A stretch of 64,000 bases of DNA. It comes from Limobrevibacterium gyesilva (lineage in GTDB: Bacteria > Pseudomonadota > Alphaproteobacteria > Acetobacterales > Acetobacteraceae). Positions 16,693-25,714 of this stretch are shown here, in pieces. Numbering within the stretch: the first letter of the stretch is position 1; the number at the start of each line of letters is the position of its first letter. The notes beneath the pieces are model-generated. The model had not been told where the DNA came from, ran no database searches, and worked only from the letters and a program-made list of their open reading frames with translations. The stretch lies in NCBI RefSeq assembly GCF_025989185.1, contig NZ_JAPDNT010000003.1, forward strand, positions 248,001 through 312,000. The letters are read 5' to 3'. A program made the translations under genes and the position numbers.

Positions 16693-17325
16693 TCAGCTCT
16701 TTTGCAGGGCGAGGTGCGTGCCCAGCCCAATGAGGACCGCCCCGCCCGTGCGCTGCACGAGGCGTTGCGTCCGGCTCGATCGCCGCACTCTTGAGGTCAC
16801 CATATCTGCCAACATGACCGCGACCAGATCCGCCATCGAGAACATCATGTTGACGATGGCCCCAAGCACGACGAGTTGGACCGATAATGGGAGGCGCGCC
16901 GATGAATCAGCAAACTGGGGCAGGAACGCGAGATAGAAGATGGCGGCCTTGGGGTTAAGAACTTCGACCGTAACGCTCTCGACGAACGCCCGCCACCCGG
17001 ACCTGGGTCTGCTGCCGGTCGCGGTATCGTCGCCCGAACTCCTGGCGCGAAGGAAAGAAACGCCGAGCCAGACGAGGTATCCTGCGCCGAAGAGCTTCAC
17101 TGCCATGTAGAGCACGGGGACGGCGTGGAAGATGGCGGACAGCCCGGCCGCAGCCGCAATGACGTGGACATAGCCGCCGAGGTGAATACCCAGCGAGGCC
17201 ATCAGGCCAGACCAGCGCCCGCCCGCCATGGTCTGCGCCGCAGCGTAGAGCATGGCAGGCCCTGGGATGAACGCGAAGATGGCTGCGGTCGCCAGGAAGG
17301 TCAGCAGCAACTCAGGTGAAGCCAC
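16693..17325 (-). CDS. LysE/RhtB family translocator
   Basis: Inner-membrane exporter of amino acids or related small molecules, 210 residues with about six hydrophobic segments. The family signature is IPGPAMLYAAAQTMAGGRWSG near residues 20-40, followed by GAGYLVWLGVSFLR and VLNPKAAIFYLAFLPQF. GGAGCACC precedes the start at 17325. It is the first gene of a leftward pair with the dapA-like aldolase. Upstream, CGGTC and GACCG (17363-17367 and 17378-17382) form an inverted repeat that could be an operator. The cargo is unknown. Confidence 0.88.
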   Translation of the reverse strand: MASPELLLTFLATAAIFAFIPGPAMLYAAAQTMAGGRWSGLMASLGIHLGGYVHVIAAAAGLSAIFHAVPVLYMAVKLFGAGYLVWLGVSFLRARSSGDDTATGSRPRSGWRAFVESVTVEVLNPKAAIFYLAFLPQFADSSARLPLSVQLVVLGAIVNMMFSMADLVAVMLADMVTSRVRRSSRTQRLVQRTGGAVLIGLGTHLALQKS

Positions 17326-17483
17326 AGGGTGCTCCTTTGCTGCGGACGAGATAGGGTCAATGCGGTCTAATGGGAATGACCGATTTTACATCATCAGGAC
17401 AGACCAATTCGGACCGCCAGCGAATTTCCCGCCCGGGTCAAGAATGACGTGATCCTCGGGCACCGGGCGCCCGATCCCATCCA

Positions 17484-17879
17484 TTACGCCGGCAGGATCG
17501 CCACCGCCTCGATCTCCACGCAGGCCTGCGCTTCCACCAGCGCCGACACGCCGATCACCGCCATGGCCGGGAAGTTCCGGCCCATGATCTCGCGCCATGC
17601 GGCGCCGATCGCCTTGCCGCTGGCGCGGTAGGCTTCCATGTCCGTCACATACCAGACCACGCGCGCGATATGCTCCGGCCCCGCCTTGGCTTCCGCGAGG
17701 ATCGTCAGGACGTTGCGCAGCGCCTGCGCGGTCTGCCCGACCAGGCCCTCGGCGAAGATACCCTCGGCGTCCCAGCCGATCTGGCCGCTGACCAGGACGA
17801 AAGTGCCGGTGCCCATCATGGCGTTGGCATAGCCTTTCGGGCGCGGCCAGGACGGCGGTTGCAGTACGGTCAGCATCAT
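17484..17879 (-). CDS. Rid family protein lacking the RidA catalytic arginine
   Basis: YjgF/YER057c/UK114-fold protein, 131 residues, normally a homotrimer. Recognisable parts are FVLVSGQIG, VVWYVTDMEAYRAS and the ending CVEIEAVAIL. In RidA the deaminase arginine follows FPA; here the sequence is FPAMAV, so that residue is methionine. Classical RidA 2-aminoacrylate deaminase activity is therefore unlikely. Family members travel with 2-aminobenzoyl-CoA monooxygenase genes, whose product is a cyclic enamine; hydrolysis of that enamine is an attractive but unproven role. It is the third gene of an SDR-marR-rid operon, start and stop overlapping the regulator gene. Confidence 0.85.
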   Translation of the reverse strand: MMLTVLQPPSWPRPKGYANAMMGTGTFVLVSGQIGWDAEGIFAEGLVGQTAQALRNVLTILAEAKAGPEHIARVVWYVTDMEAYRASGKAIGAAWREIMGRNFPAMAVIGVSALVEAQACVEIEAVAILPA

Positions 17880-18421
17880 TCACCCTTATCCTGGCTCTTG
17901 CGTACGTCGATGCCATCCCGGACCGATTGCTTCATCCGGCTCAGCAGGCGCATCAGAAGGCGAATATCGGCGTCCGACAAGCCGTCGAACAACGCGGCGA
18001 TCCAGTCGGCGTGCTGGCTGGCCATTTCCGCGAAGGCGCTGTGCCCCGCCGGCGTCAGCCGCACGAAAGCGGCGCGGCGGTCGGCGGGGTGCGGCACGCG
18101 CTCCACCAGCCCCAGTTCCGCCAGCCGCTCGACGAGCCCGGTGATGTTGCCGTTGGACACCATCATGCGGCGCGACAGTTCGCCCAGGGTCATGCCGTCC
18201 GGCGCCTTCTCCAGCTGGGCCAGCAGGTCGAAGCGCGGCAAGGTCACGTCGAAGCGTTCGCGCAGGCGGGTGCGGATCTCGCCTTCGATCATCGTGGTAC
18301 AGGTCAGCAGCCGCAGCCACAGGCGCAATTCGTCCTGGTGGTCGCTGGGGCGTTCCTGGGCCCGGGTCTCGGCGTCCAGCACCAGGTTCGCCGAGGGCTC
18401 CTCTTCGTGGTCCAGTTCCAT
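17876..18421 (-). CDS. MarR family transcriptional regulator
   Basis: Dimeric winged-helix regulator, 181 residues. The start at 18421 is preferred because it overlaps the SDR stop (ATGA); the frame extends further but into SDR sequence. The winged helix includes MTLGELSRRMMVSNGNITGL and the wing VPHPADRRAAFVRLT, with DRR typical of MarR. It belongs to the family that controls aromatic-acid catabolism and is relieved by a phenolic or aryl-CoA ligand. It is the only regulator in the first 24 kb and the palindromes at 4650, 19236 and 23260 are its likely targets, which would make it autoregulatory through the 19236 site. Ligand is unknown; indole-3-acetate or an aryl-CoA are candidates. Confidence 0.9.
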   Translation of the reverse strand: MELDHEEEPSANLVLDAETRAQERPSDHQDELRLWLRLLTCTTMIEGEIRTRLRERFDVTLPRFDLLAQLEKAPDGMTLGELSRRMMVSNGNITGLVERLAELGLVERVPHPADRRAAFVRLTPAGHSAFAEMASQHADWIAALFDGLSDADIRLLMRLLSRMKQSVRDGIDVRKSQDKGE

Positions 18422-19182
18422 CACATCACCTCGCCACCGGCGACCGCGATCGCCTGGCCGGTCATCGCGCCCGATGCCGGGCCGCACAGGAACAGCACCG
18501 CGGCCGCCACTTCCTCGGGCGCCACCAGGCGCCCCTGGGGATTGCTGCGCGCAAAGGTGGCGCGCACTTCCTGCTCGGTCTTGCCGGTCTTGGCCACGAC
18601 CTTCGCCATGCTGTCGGCCAGCAGGTCCGTCTCGGTATAGCCCGGGCAGACCGCGTTCACGGTCACGCCGGATTTCGCCGTCTCAAGCGCCAGCGCGCGG
18701 GTCAGCCCGACCACCCCGTGCTTGGCAGCGACATAGGCGGCGACATAGGGATATCCCGTCAGCCCCGCGGTCGAGGCGACATTGACGATCCTGCCCCAGC
18801 CGCCCGCGAGCAGGCCCGGCAGCACCGCCTGCGTGGCCTGGTACACCGCGGTCAGGTTCACCGCGATCATGCGGTCCCAGGCGTCGCGCTGCAGCTTTCC
18901 GAACGGGGCCGTTTCCACCGCACCGGCATTGTTCACCAGGATGGACAACGGCCCACGCGCCGCCTCGGCCCGCGCCACGGCGGCGGCGAGGGCCGCGGCA
19001 TCGGTGACGTCGGCCTGCGCGAAGCCCGCCGCGTCGCCTTCGGCCAACATTGCCGCCAGTGGCGCGGGGTTGCGGCCGAGCACAGTCACGACGGCGCCAG
19101 CCGCGGTCAATGCGCGCGCAATGGCGGCCCCGATTCCGCGTCCCCCTCCGGTAACCAGCGCATGGCGCCCGGCCGGATCCAT
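18421..19182 (-). CDS. SDR family 3-hydroxyacyl-CoA dehydrogenase-like protein
   Basis: NAD(P)-dependent short-chain dehydrogenase, 253 residues from [23 protein letters not shown] immediately upstream of ATG 19182 fixes the start over a longer in-frame alternative. The motifs [16 protein letters not shown], Ser in NVASTAGL and YVAAK are complete. [10 protein letters not shown] and a GG ending resemble 3-hydroxybutyrate or 3-hydroxyacyl-CoA dehydrogenases. It heads the operon with marR and rid, divergent from the FAD/OYE fusion gene, so it probably oxidises or reduces a hydroxyacyl-CoA downstream of aminobenzoyl-CoA dearomatisation. Exact step unknown. Confidence 0.87.
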   Translation of the reverse strand: MDPAGRHALVTGGGRGIGAAIARALTAAGAVVTVLGRNPAPLAAMLAEGDAAGFAQADVTDAAALAAAVARAEAARGPLSILVNNAGAVETAPFGKLQRDAWDRMIAVNLTAVYQATQAVLPGLLAGGWGRIVNVASTAGLTGYPYVAAYVAAKHGVVGLTRALALETAKSGVTVNAVCPGYTETDLLADSMAKVVAKTGKTEQEVRATFARSNPQGRLVAPEEVAAAVLFLCGPASGAMTGQAIAVAGGEVM

Positions 19183-19220
19183 CTTCCCTCCCGCTTGCGT
19201 CGTCCGGGCGCATCCCAACA

Positions 19221-19249
19221 TTGCACCGCCGATCTTTCAAGCCTAAAAT
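19221..19249 (+). promoter_or_regulatory. Divergent promoter with MarR-like operator (site B)
   Basis: TTGCAC (19221-19226), a 17-base spacer and TAAAAT (19244-19249) make a good sigma-70-type promoter for the rightward fusion gene at 19284. The palindrome TTTCAAGCCTAAAA (19236-19249) covers the -10 box. It is site A read on the other strand with few changes. GCCTAAAA followed by TTTTCAGGC (to 19259) adds a second inverted repeat. The site is also 50-60 bases upstream of the leftward SDR-marR-rid operon, so it can serve both directions. Confidence 0.62.
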
Positions 19250-19283
19250 GTTTTCAGGCGATGGTCCCTTGGGAGCAGCGGCA

Positions 19284-21620
19284 ATGCGGATTGCGATTCT
19301 CGGCGGCGGCCCGGCTGGGCTTTATTTCGCCATCCTGATGAAGAAGACGTGGTCGCAGTCCGATGTGACGGTCTACGAGCGCAACCGGTCCGACGACACG
19401 TTCGGCTTCGGCGTCGTGTTCTCGGACGCCACGCTGGAGACGTTCGAGAAATACGATTACGAAAGCTACCAGGCGATCACGCGCAATTTCGCCTATTGGG
19501 ATGACATCGAGATCCGCTTCAAGGATACGCTGCACCGCATCGGCGGCAACGGCTTCTGCGGCTGCGCGCGGCGCACGCTGCTGATGCTGCTGCAGGACCG
19601 GGCCAGCGCGCTGGGCGTGAAGCTGCATTTCCAGACCGAGATCAAAAGCATCGACGAGGTCGCCGATGCCGACCTGATCATCGCCGCGGACGGCATCAAC
19701 TCTTTCGTGCGCGAGACCTTCAAGGCGCATTTCCGGCCCGAGATGGACCTGCGGCCGAACCGGTTCGCCTGGATGGGTTCGACGAAGCCGCTCGACGCCT
19801 TCACTTTTTCGTTCCGTGAGACCGAACACGGCGTGTTCATCGCCCATGCCTACCAGTACGAGCCCGGCCACTCGACCTGGGTGATGGAAACCGACGCCGG
19901 CACCTTCGAGCGCGCCGGCCTCGGCGCGATGGACGAGCAGCAATCCGCGGCGTTTCTGCAGCGCGTCTTCGCCGAGGACCTCGACGGGCATAAGCTGCAG
20001 ATCAACCGCTCGCTGTGGCGACGCTTCCCGATGATCCGCAATGCGCGCTGCGTGATGGACAACGTGGTGCTGCTGGGCGACGCCAAGGCCACCGCGCATT
20101 TCTCCATCGGCTCCGGCACCAAGCTGGCGATGGAGGATGCGATCGCGCTGTTCGAGGCATTCAAGGCCAATGGCAGCGTGAATGCCGCGCTGCACGCGTT
20201 CGAGACCGGGCGCCGCGAGGATGTGGAGCGCATCCAGCACGCCGCCGACGTGTCGCTGGTGTGGTTCGAGCATGTGCGGCGCTTCTGGGGCATGGACCCC
20301 ACGCAGTTCGCGTTCGGGCTCATGACCCGCTCCAAATCCATCACCTATGACAACCTGAAGCTGCGCGCCCCGGAATTCGTGGCCGATACCGACCGGATGT
20401 TCGCGCGCGGCGTGGCCGCGTCCGGCTTCAAGGTGGATGTCGAGACGCCGCTGCCGCCGATGTTCCAGCCGTTCGCGTTGCGCGACATGGTGGTGGCGAA
20501 CCGTGTCGTCGTGTCGCCGATGTGCATGTATTCCGCGACCGACGGCATGCCGGGCGACTGGCACGTCGTGCATTACGGCGCGCGTGGCATCGGCGGCGCC
20601 GGCCTGATGTTCACGGAGATGACCTGCGTGGCGAGCGAGGCGCGCATCACGCCGGGCTGCGCGGGGATGTACACCGACGCGCACGAAGCCGCCTGGAAGC
20701 GCATCGTCGATTTCGTGCACGCGCACGGCGAGACTAAGTTCGCGATGCAACTCGGGCATGCCGGGCGCAAAGGTGCGACGAAGCTGATGTGGGAAGGGAT
20801 CGACCGGCCGCTGGCGGCGGGGGCCTGGCCGATCGTCGCCCCCTCGCCCGTGCCCTACTACCCAGACAGCCAGGTGCCGCGCGAAATGACGCGGGCCGAC
20901 ATGGACCAGGTGCGCGACGATTTCGTGGCGGCGACGCGCCGTGCGCTGCGGGCCGGCTTCGACATGGTCGAGCTGCATTGCGCCCATGGCTACCTGCTGG
21001 CGAGCTTCATCTCGCCGCTGACCAACCACCGCACCGACGAGTACGGCGGCGCGCTGGAGAATCGCCTGCGCTTCCCGCTGGAAGTGTTCGACGCCATGCG
21101 CGCCGTCTGGCCCAACCACAAGCCGATGTCGGTGCGCATCTCCGCCACCGACTGGGAAGACGGCGGCATCACCGGCGACGACGCGGTGGAGATCGCGCGC
21201 GCGTTCTCCCGCCATGGCTGCGACCTGATCGACGTCTCGACCGGGCAGACGACGCCGGAGGCGCGGCCGGTCTATGGCCGCATGTTCCAGACGCCGTTCA
21301 GCGACCAGATCCGCAACGACGGCCCGCTGGCGACGATGTGCGTGGGCAACATCACCACCGCCGACCAGGTGAACACCATCCTCGCCGCCGGCCGCGCCGA
21401 CCTTGTGGCACTGGCCCGGCCGCATCTGGTCAATCCGTATTTCACGCTGCACGCCGCGGCCCAGTACGGCGTCTCGGCGCTGGCTTGCCCGGTGCAGTAC
21501 GAGCCCGGCCAGTCGCAGCTGTTCCGCACCGCCGAACAGGCGCAGGCGGAGCTGACGGAGCTGAAGCTGAAGGCCAGGCCGAAGACGCACGACCCGGCGC
21601 TGCTCAGGGCTGCGGAGTAG
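19284..21620 (+). CDS. FAD monooxygenase/old yellow enzyme fusion, probable 2-aminobenzoyl-CoA monooxygenase/reductase
   Basis: Bifunctional flavoenzyme that hydroxylates an aryl-CoA at C5 and reduces the ring, a dearomatising step of aerobic CoA-dependent pathways. It has 778 residues from ATG 19284, with GGGAGC upstream; a longer frame starts inside the operator. Residues 1-390 form an FAD-binding monooxygenase ([14 protein letters not shown] at the N-terminus, [19 protein letters not shown]). From about 395 an OYE domain follows ([23 protein letters not shown] in two halves, [20 protein letters not shown]). This architecture is known for 2-aminobenzoyl-CoA monooxygenase/reductase of Azoarcus evansii and for salicylyl-CoA 5-hydroxylase. 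The aminobenzoate reading is favoured by the isatin-type genes nearby. Confidence 0.87.
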   Translation: MRIAILGGGPAGLYFAILMKKTWSQSDVTVYERNRSDDTFGFGVVFSDATLETFEKYDYESYQAITRNFAYWDDIEIRFKDTLHRIGGNGFCGCARRTLLMLLQDRASALGVKLHFQTEIKSIDEVADADLIIAADGINSFVRETFKAHFRPEMDLRPNRFAWMGSTKPLDAFTFSFRETEHGVFIAHAYQYEPGHSTWVMETDAGTFERAGLGAMDEQQSAAFLQRVFAEDLDGHKLQINRSLWRRFPMIRNARCVMDNVVLLGDAKATAHFSIGSGTKLAMEDAIALFEAFKANGSVNAALHAFETGRREDVERIQHAADVSLVWFEHVRRFWGMDPTQFAFGLMTRSKSITYDNLKLRAPEFVADTDRMFARGVAASGFKVDVETPLPPMFQPFALRDMVVANRVVVSPMCMYSATDGMPGDWHVVHYGARGIGGAGLMFTEMTCVASEARITPGCAGMYTDAHEAAWKRIVDFVHAHGETKFAMQLGHAGRKGATKLMWEGIDRPLAAGAWPIVAPSPVPYYPDSQVPREMTRADMDQVRDDFVAATRRALRAGFDMVELHCAHGYLLASFISPLTNHRTDEYGGALENRLRFPLEVFDAMRAVWPNHKPMSVRISATDWEDGGITGDDAVEIARAFSRHGCDLIDVSTGQTTPEARPVYGRMFQTPFSDQIRNDGPLATMCVGNITTADQVNTILAAGRADLVALARPHLVNPYFTLHAAAQYGVSALACPVQYEPGQSQLFRTAEQAQAELTELKLKARPKTHDPALLRAAE

Positions 21621-23229
21621 CCTCCGTCCGCAGCCGGAAGCGCTGCAGCTTGCCGGTCGCGGTTTTCGGCAGTTCCGTGCGGTATTCGATGGCGCGCGGA
21701 TATTTGTAGGGCGCGACAGTGGCCTTGACGAAATTCTGCAGCGTCTCGGTCATCGCCGCGTCACCTTCATGGCCCGGCGCCAGCACGACATAGGCCTTCA
21801 CGATGGCGCCGCGATCCGCGTCGGGCACGCCGATCACCGCGCATTCCGCGACCGCCGGATGCAGCAGCAGCGCGCTCTCCACCTCGGGGCCGGCGATGTT
21901 GTAGCCGGAGGAGACGATCATGTCGTCGTTGCGGGCCTGGTACCAGAAATACCCGTCGGCATCGCGCAGATAGGTGTCGCCGGTGACGTTCCAGCCGTCC
22001 TGCACATAGACGGTCTGGCGCTTGTCGGCGATGTAGCGGCAGCCCGTGGGGCCGCGCACCGCGAGCCGTCCGATGGTGCCGTCCGGCACTTCGTGGCCGG
22101 CATCGTCGATCACCTTGGCCTCGTAGCCCGGCACCGGCCTGCCGGTGGCGCCGGGGCGGATCTCCTCGGGGCGCGCGGCGATGAAGATGTGCAGCATTTC
22201 CGTGGAACCGATGCCGTCCATCAGCCGGATGCCGGTCGCCGCCAGCCAGGCCTCGAAGGTCGCGCGCGGCAATGTCTCGCCGGCGGACACGCAGGCGCGC
22301 AGGCTGGAGATGTCGGTGTCCGCGAGCTTGCCGAGCATGGCGCGATAGGCCGTAGGCGCGGTGAAGCAGATGGTCGGCCGGAAGCGGGGAATCGCCTGCA
22401 GCAGGTCGTCCGGCCCCGCCCGCTCCAGCAGCACCGTGGAAGCGCCGGCGCGCAGCGGGAACAGCACCAGGCCGCCGAGCCCGAAGGTGAAAGCGAGCGG
22501 CGGCGAGCCGATGAAACGGTCGCTCGCGCGCGGCCGCAGCACGTTGCCGCCATAGGCGTCGCACACCGCGAGGATGTCGCGATGGAAATGCATGGTGCCC
22601 TTCGGCTCGCCGGTGGTGCCGGAGGTGAAGCCGATCAGGCACACGTCGTCGCAGGCGGTGTCGAAGGCCGCGAATGTCGCCGGCGCAGCGGCGATCATCG
22701 CCTCCAGACCGTCCGGCGCGTCGGAATTGAAATACACGATCTGCCGCAGCGACGGCGCCAACGGCCGCGCCGCCTCCATGTCCGCGGACAGGCGGCGGTC
22801 GCAGAGGGCCAGATGGATGCGGGCCTTCTCGATGGGATAGGCAATTTCCTTCGCGCGCAGCATCGGCATCGTCGCCACCACCACGCCGCCGGCCTTCTGC
22901 ACCGCGAGGTAGCACGCCACCATCATCGGATTGTTGGCCGAGCGCAGCAGCACCCGGTGGCCCGGCTGCATGCCCAGCCGGTCCACGAGCACGTTGCAGA
23001 TGCGGTTCACGCGTGCCTGCAACTGCGCATAGGTCAGTCGTTCGGTTGGCGACACCAGGCAGGGCGCATCGCCATGCCCTTCCGCCACCCAGCGGTCCAG
23101 CAGCTCGGTCACGCAGTTGAGTCGTGGCGGATATTGCAGCTCCGGCCGGGTGAATACGAGGGCGGGCCACAGCTCGCGCGGCGGCAGGTTGTCCCGCGCG
23201 AAACTGTCCATGACGGATGCGACGCTCAT
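21604..23229 (-). CDS. Benzoate/2-aminobenzoate-CoA ligase family protein
   Basis: AMP-forming aryl-CoA ligase, 541 residues. The start [17 protein letters not shown] at 23229 is chosen because AGGGGG sits just upstream; the open frame is longer but crosses the promoter. Motifs are [18 protein letters not shown] near residue 190, [23 protein letters not shown] and [20 protein letters not shown], with KTATGKLQR at the C-terminus. The sequence type ([23 protein letters not shown]) matches benzoate- and anthranilate-CoA ligases. It would capture anthranilate, whether external or formed by hydrolysis, for the fusion monooxygenase. Its 3' end overlaps that convergent gene by 17 bases. Confidence 0.87.
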   Translation of the reverse strand: MSVASVMDSFARDNLPPRELWPALVFTRPELQYPPRLNCVTELLDRWVAEGHGDAPCLVSPTERLTYAQLQARVNRICNVLVDRLGMQPGHRVLLRSANNPMMVACYLAVQKAGGVVVATMPMLRAKEIAYPIEKARIHLALCDRRLSADMEAARPLAPSLRQIVYFNSDAPDGLEAMIAAAPATFAAFDTACDDVCLIGFTSGTTGEPKGTMHFHRDILAVCDAYGGNVLRPRASDRFIGSPPLAFTFGLGGLVLFPLRAGASTVLLERAGPDDLLQAIPRFRPTICFTAPTAYRAMLGKLADTDISSLRACVSAGETLPRATFEAWLAATGIRLMDGIGSTEMLHIFIAARPEEIRPGATGRPVPGYEAKVIDDAGHEVPDGTIGRLAVRGPTGCRYIADKRQTVYVQDGWNVTGDTYLRDADGYFWYQARNDDMIVSSGYNIAGPEVESALLLHPAVAECAVIGVPDADRGAIVKAYVVLAPGHEGDAAMTETLQNFVKATVAPYKYPRAIEYRTELPKTATGKLQRFRLRTEATPQP

Positions 23230-23259
23230 CAGTTCCCCCTGGAAACGACGGCCTTGATC

Positions 23260-23273
23260 TTTCAAACCTAAAA
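23260..23273. promoter_or_regulatory. MarR-like operator (site C) between divergent ligase and SDR genes
   Basis: TTTCAAACCTAAAA matches site B in 13 of 14 positions (one central G to A). It is 31 bases upstream of the leftward aryl-CoA ligase start and 60 upstream of the rightward SDR start. GGTCAA at 23289-23294 read on the minus strand is a possible -35 box (TTGACC). A matching -10 is not clear, so only the operator is proposed. Confidence 0.5.
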
Positions 23274-23332
23274 TATATGCGCGCGGCGGGTCAACGGCTA
23301 GTGTCGCAGCCGAAGCAATGTGGAAACGACGG

Positions 23333-24112
23333 ATGAGCACACAGGATCTGGCTGGAACGACCGCTTTGGTGATGGGCGCGAGCGCCGGCATCGGCGCGGC
23401 GGTGGCCGAGGCGCTGGCAGCACGGGGCGCGGCGATCGGCTTGGTGGCGCGCCGGCGCAAGCCGATCGAGGCACTGGCGGCGCGCCTGCGGGCAGGCGGG
23501 GCGCAAGCGGTGCCGCTGGTATGCGACGTCGCCGACCACGCGGCGGTGGCGGCCACGGTGCAGGCCGCCGTGGACCATTTCGGCCGGCTGGATCACCTCA
23601 TCAACAATGCCGGCGTCATCCAGCCGATCGGCCGGCTGCACGAGACGGACCCCGCGCAATGGGCGCAGGCCGTGCAGATCAACCTGACCGGCGTGTTCAA
23701 TGCCTGCCATGCCGCCCTGCCGCATCTGCTGGCGCGCGGCGGCACCATCGTGAACGTCAGCTCCGGCGCGGCGCACCGGCCGCTGGAGGGATGGAGCGCC
23801 TACTGCTCCTCGAAGGCCGGCGTGGCGATGCTGACGCGGGCGTTGATGCTGGAATATGGCGCAGAGGGGCTGCGGGTTTACGGGTTCGCGCCGGGCACGG
23901 TGCGCACGGCGATGCAGGTGGCGATCCGTGCGTCGGGCATCAATCCGGTCAGCCGACTCGACCCGGAAAGCCTGATCCCAGCGGCGGCGCCGGCGCAGAT
24001 CATCGCCTGGTTGTGCACGCCGGACGCGGCCGACTTCCCCAGCGGCGAGCACAGCATCCGCGATGCGGCGCTGCGGGCTCGGGCGGCGCTGCAGATGGAA
24101 TTCGCGGACTGA
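23333..24112 (+). CDS. SDR family oxidoreductase
   Basis: Short-chain dehydrogenase, 259 residues. ATG at 23333 (MSTQDLAGTTALVMGASAG) matches the usual SDR N-terminus; ATG 23318 would add five residues. The cofactor loop is GASAGIG, NNAG at LINNAGVIQP, catalytic serine in NVSSGAAH and YCSSK. The C-terminal DAADFPSGEHSIRDAAL is unlike the common ending. It is divergent from the aryl-CoA ligase and shares operator site C, so it is probably part of the aminobenzoyl-CoA regulon and may act on a cyclic hydroxyacyl-CoA. The exact substrate is not visible. Confidence 0.83.
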   Translation: MSTQDLAGTTALVMGASAGIGAAVAEALAARGAAIGLVARRRKPIEALAARLRAGGAQAVPLVCDVADHAAVAATVQAAVDHFGRLDHLINNAGVIQPIGRLHETDPAQWAQAVQINLTGVFNACHAALPHLLARGGTIVNVSSGAAHRPLEGWSAYCSSKAGVAMLTRALMLEYGAEGLRVYGFAPGTVRTAMQVAIRASGINPVSRLDPESLIPAAAPAQIIAWLCTPDAADFPSGEHSIRDAALRARAALQMEFAD

Positions 24113-24192
24113 TGCCGGCGGCCGCACAGGGATGCCCGGATGTGCCATTCTTGCACTAGGCCAAGGGCGCGCCGGCGCGGCATGATGCGCCG

Positions 24193-25440
24193 ATGCGCTA
24201 TTCCTTCCTGCAACTGCTGAAGCAGGGCCTGTCCGGGCAGACCGGCTGGCCCCCGGCCTGGCGGTCCCCGGAGCCGAAGCGGTCCTACGACGCCGTGATC
24301 GTCGGCGGCGGCGGGCACGGGCTGGCGGCGGCCTACTACCTCGCCCGCGTGCATGGTATGCGCCGCGTCGCGGTGCTGGAGCGGGGCTGGCTGGGCGGCG
24401 GCAACACCGGGCGCAACACCACCATCGTGCGCTCCAACTACTTCTTCCCCGAGAGCGCCCGCATCTACGACTTCGCGCTGCGGCTGTACGAGGGCCTGTC
24501 GAAGGAGCTGAACTTCAACATCATGCTGAGCCAGCGCGGCGTGCTGAACCTCGCGCATTCCGAGCATGACATGGAGCTGATGGCGCGCAGCGTGAACGCG
24601 ATGCTGGTCAACGGCATCGCCGTGGAGCTGCTCGACGCGAAACAGGTGCGCGCGGAAGTGCCGCTGCTGAATTTCGGCCCTGGCGCGCGCTATCCCATCC
24701 ATGGCGGCTTCGTGCAGCGGCGCGGCGGCATCGCGCGGCACGACGCGGTGGCCTGGGGCTATGCCCGCGGTGCCGACTCGCTGGGCGTCGACATCATCCA
24801 GAATTGCGAGGTCACCGGCTTTCGCATCGAAGGCGGCCGCGTGCAGGGCATCGAGACCAGCCGTGGCGCCATCGCCGCCGGCGCGGTCGGGCTGTCGGTC
24901 GCGGGCCATTCCGGCGTGCTGGCGGGGCTCGCCGGCTTCAGGCTGCCGATCCAGAGCTACGCGCTGCAGGCGATGGTCAGCGAGCCGCTGAAGCCGATGC
25001 TGAACACGGTGGTGATGTCGCCCGCCACCGGCATGTATGTCAGCCAGTCCGACAAGGGCGAGCTGGTGTTCGGTGGCGGGCTCGACCTGTATCCGTCCTA
25101 TGCCCAGCGCGGCAACCTGCCGGTGGAGCAGACGGTGGTGGCGGGGCTGCTGGAGATGTTCCCCGCCTTCCGCCGGCTGAAGCTGCTGCGGCAATGGGCG
25201 GGCATCGTCGATGTGTGCTGGGACTACAGCCCGATCATCGGGCCCGCGCCGGTGGACGGCATGTACCTGAACTGCGGCTGGGGCACCGGCGGCTTCAAGG
25301 CCATTCCCGCCGGTGGCTGGCTGATGGCGCATCTGCTGGCGACCGGCCGACACCACGACATCTCCGCCCCGTTCGACCTGTCCCGCTTCACCACCGGACG
25401 GCTCATCGACGAAGCCGCCGGTGCGGCGATCGCGCATTGA
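24193..25440 (+). CDS. soxB: Sarcosine oxidase beta subunit
   Basis: FAD/FMN subunit of heterotetrameric sarcosine oxidase, which demethylates sarcosine to glycine using tetrahydrofolate. It has 415 residues. The dinucleotide motif VIVGGGGHGLAAAYYLARVHG follows a 30-residue N-terminal arm in which LLKQGLSGQ is typical of SoxB. GNTGRNTTIVRSNYF and GGIARHDAVAWGYARGAD are family blocks; the histidine of ARHD corresponds to the covalent FMN attachment site. The genes soxB, soxD, soxA and soxG follow in canonical order. No folate genes (glyA, folD, purU) flank them. Confidence 0.95.
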   Translation: MRYSFLQLLKQGLSGQTGWPPAWRSPEPKRSYDAVIVGGGGHGLAAAYYLARVHGMRRVAVLERGWLGGGNTGRNTTIVRSNYFFPESARIYDFALRLYEGLSKELNFNIMLSQRGVLNLAHSEHDMELMARSVNAMLVNGIAVELLDAKQVRAEVPLLNFGPGARYPIHGGFVQRRGGIARHDAVAWGYARGADSLGVDIIQNCEVTGFRIEGGRVQGIETSRGAIAAGAVGLSVAGHSGVLAGLAGFRLPIQSYALQAMVSEPLKPMLNTVVMSPATGMYVSQSDKGELVFGGGLDLYPSYAQRGNLPVEQTVVAGLLEMFPAFRRLKLLRQWAGIVDVCWDYSPIIGPAPVDGMYLNCGWGTGGFKAIPAGGWLMAHLLATGRHHDISAPFDLSRFTTGRLIDEAAGAAIAH

Positions 25441-25450
25441 GGGGACACGC

Positions 25451-25714
25451 ATGCTCCTGATCCCCTGCCCCTGGTGCGGCCCGCGCAGCGAACCGGAATT
25501 CCAGTTCGGAGGCGAACCGGCCACCCGCCCCGTTCCTGCCGCCGAGGTCAGCGACGCGGCGTGGGGCGCGTATCTCTATGTCCGCAGCAACGAGAAAGGG
25601 CCACATCGGGAATTGTGGTGCCATGCCGGCGGCTGCGGCCAATGGTTCCTGATGGAGCGCGACACCGTGACCCACGCGGTGCTGCGCACGCACAAGCCGG
25701 GAGCGGCGGCATGA
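25451..25714 (+). CDS. soxD: Sarcosine oxidase delta subunit
   Basis: Small zinc-binding subunit, 87 residues, starting 10 bases after soxB. CPWCG at residues 6-10 and WCHAGGCGQWF around residues 55-65 supply the zinc ligands characteristic of SoxD. GAYLYVRSNEKGPHRELW matches the family core. The start at 25451 is preferred over an in-frame ATG ten codons upstream inside soxB. Its stop overlaps the soxA start (ATGA), so the two are translationally coupled. Confidence 0.93.
   Translation: MLLIPCPWCGPRSEPEFQFGGEPATRPVPAAEVSDAAWGAYLYVRSNEKGPHRELWCHAGGCGQWFLMERDTVTHAVLRTHKPGAAA

Noticed and set aside
19284-23229. Salicylyl-CoA 5-hydroxylase with salicylate-CoA ligase as the main reading
   Set aside because: Architecture fits equally, but co-regulated isatin-type and 2-oxoacid oxidoreductase genes favour 2-aminobenzoyl-CoA. 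Kept as the alternative.
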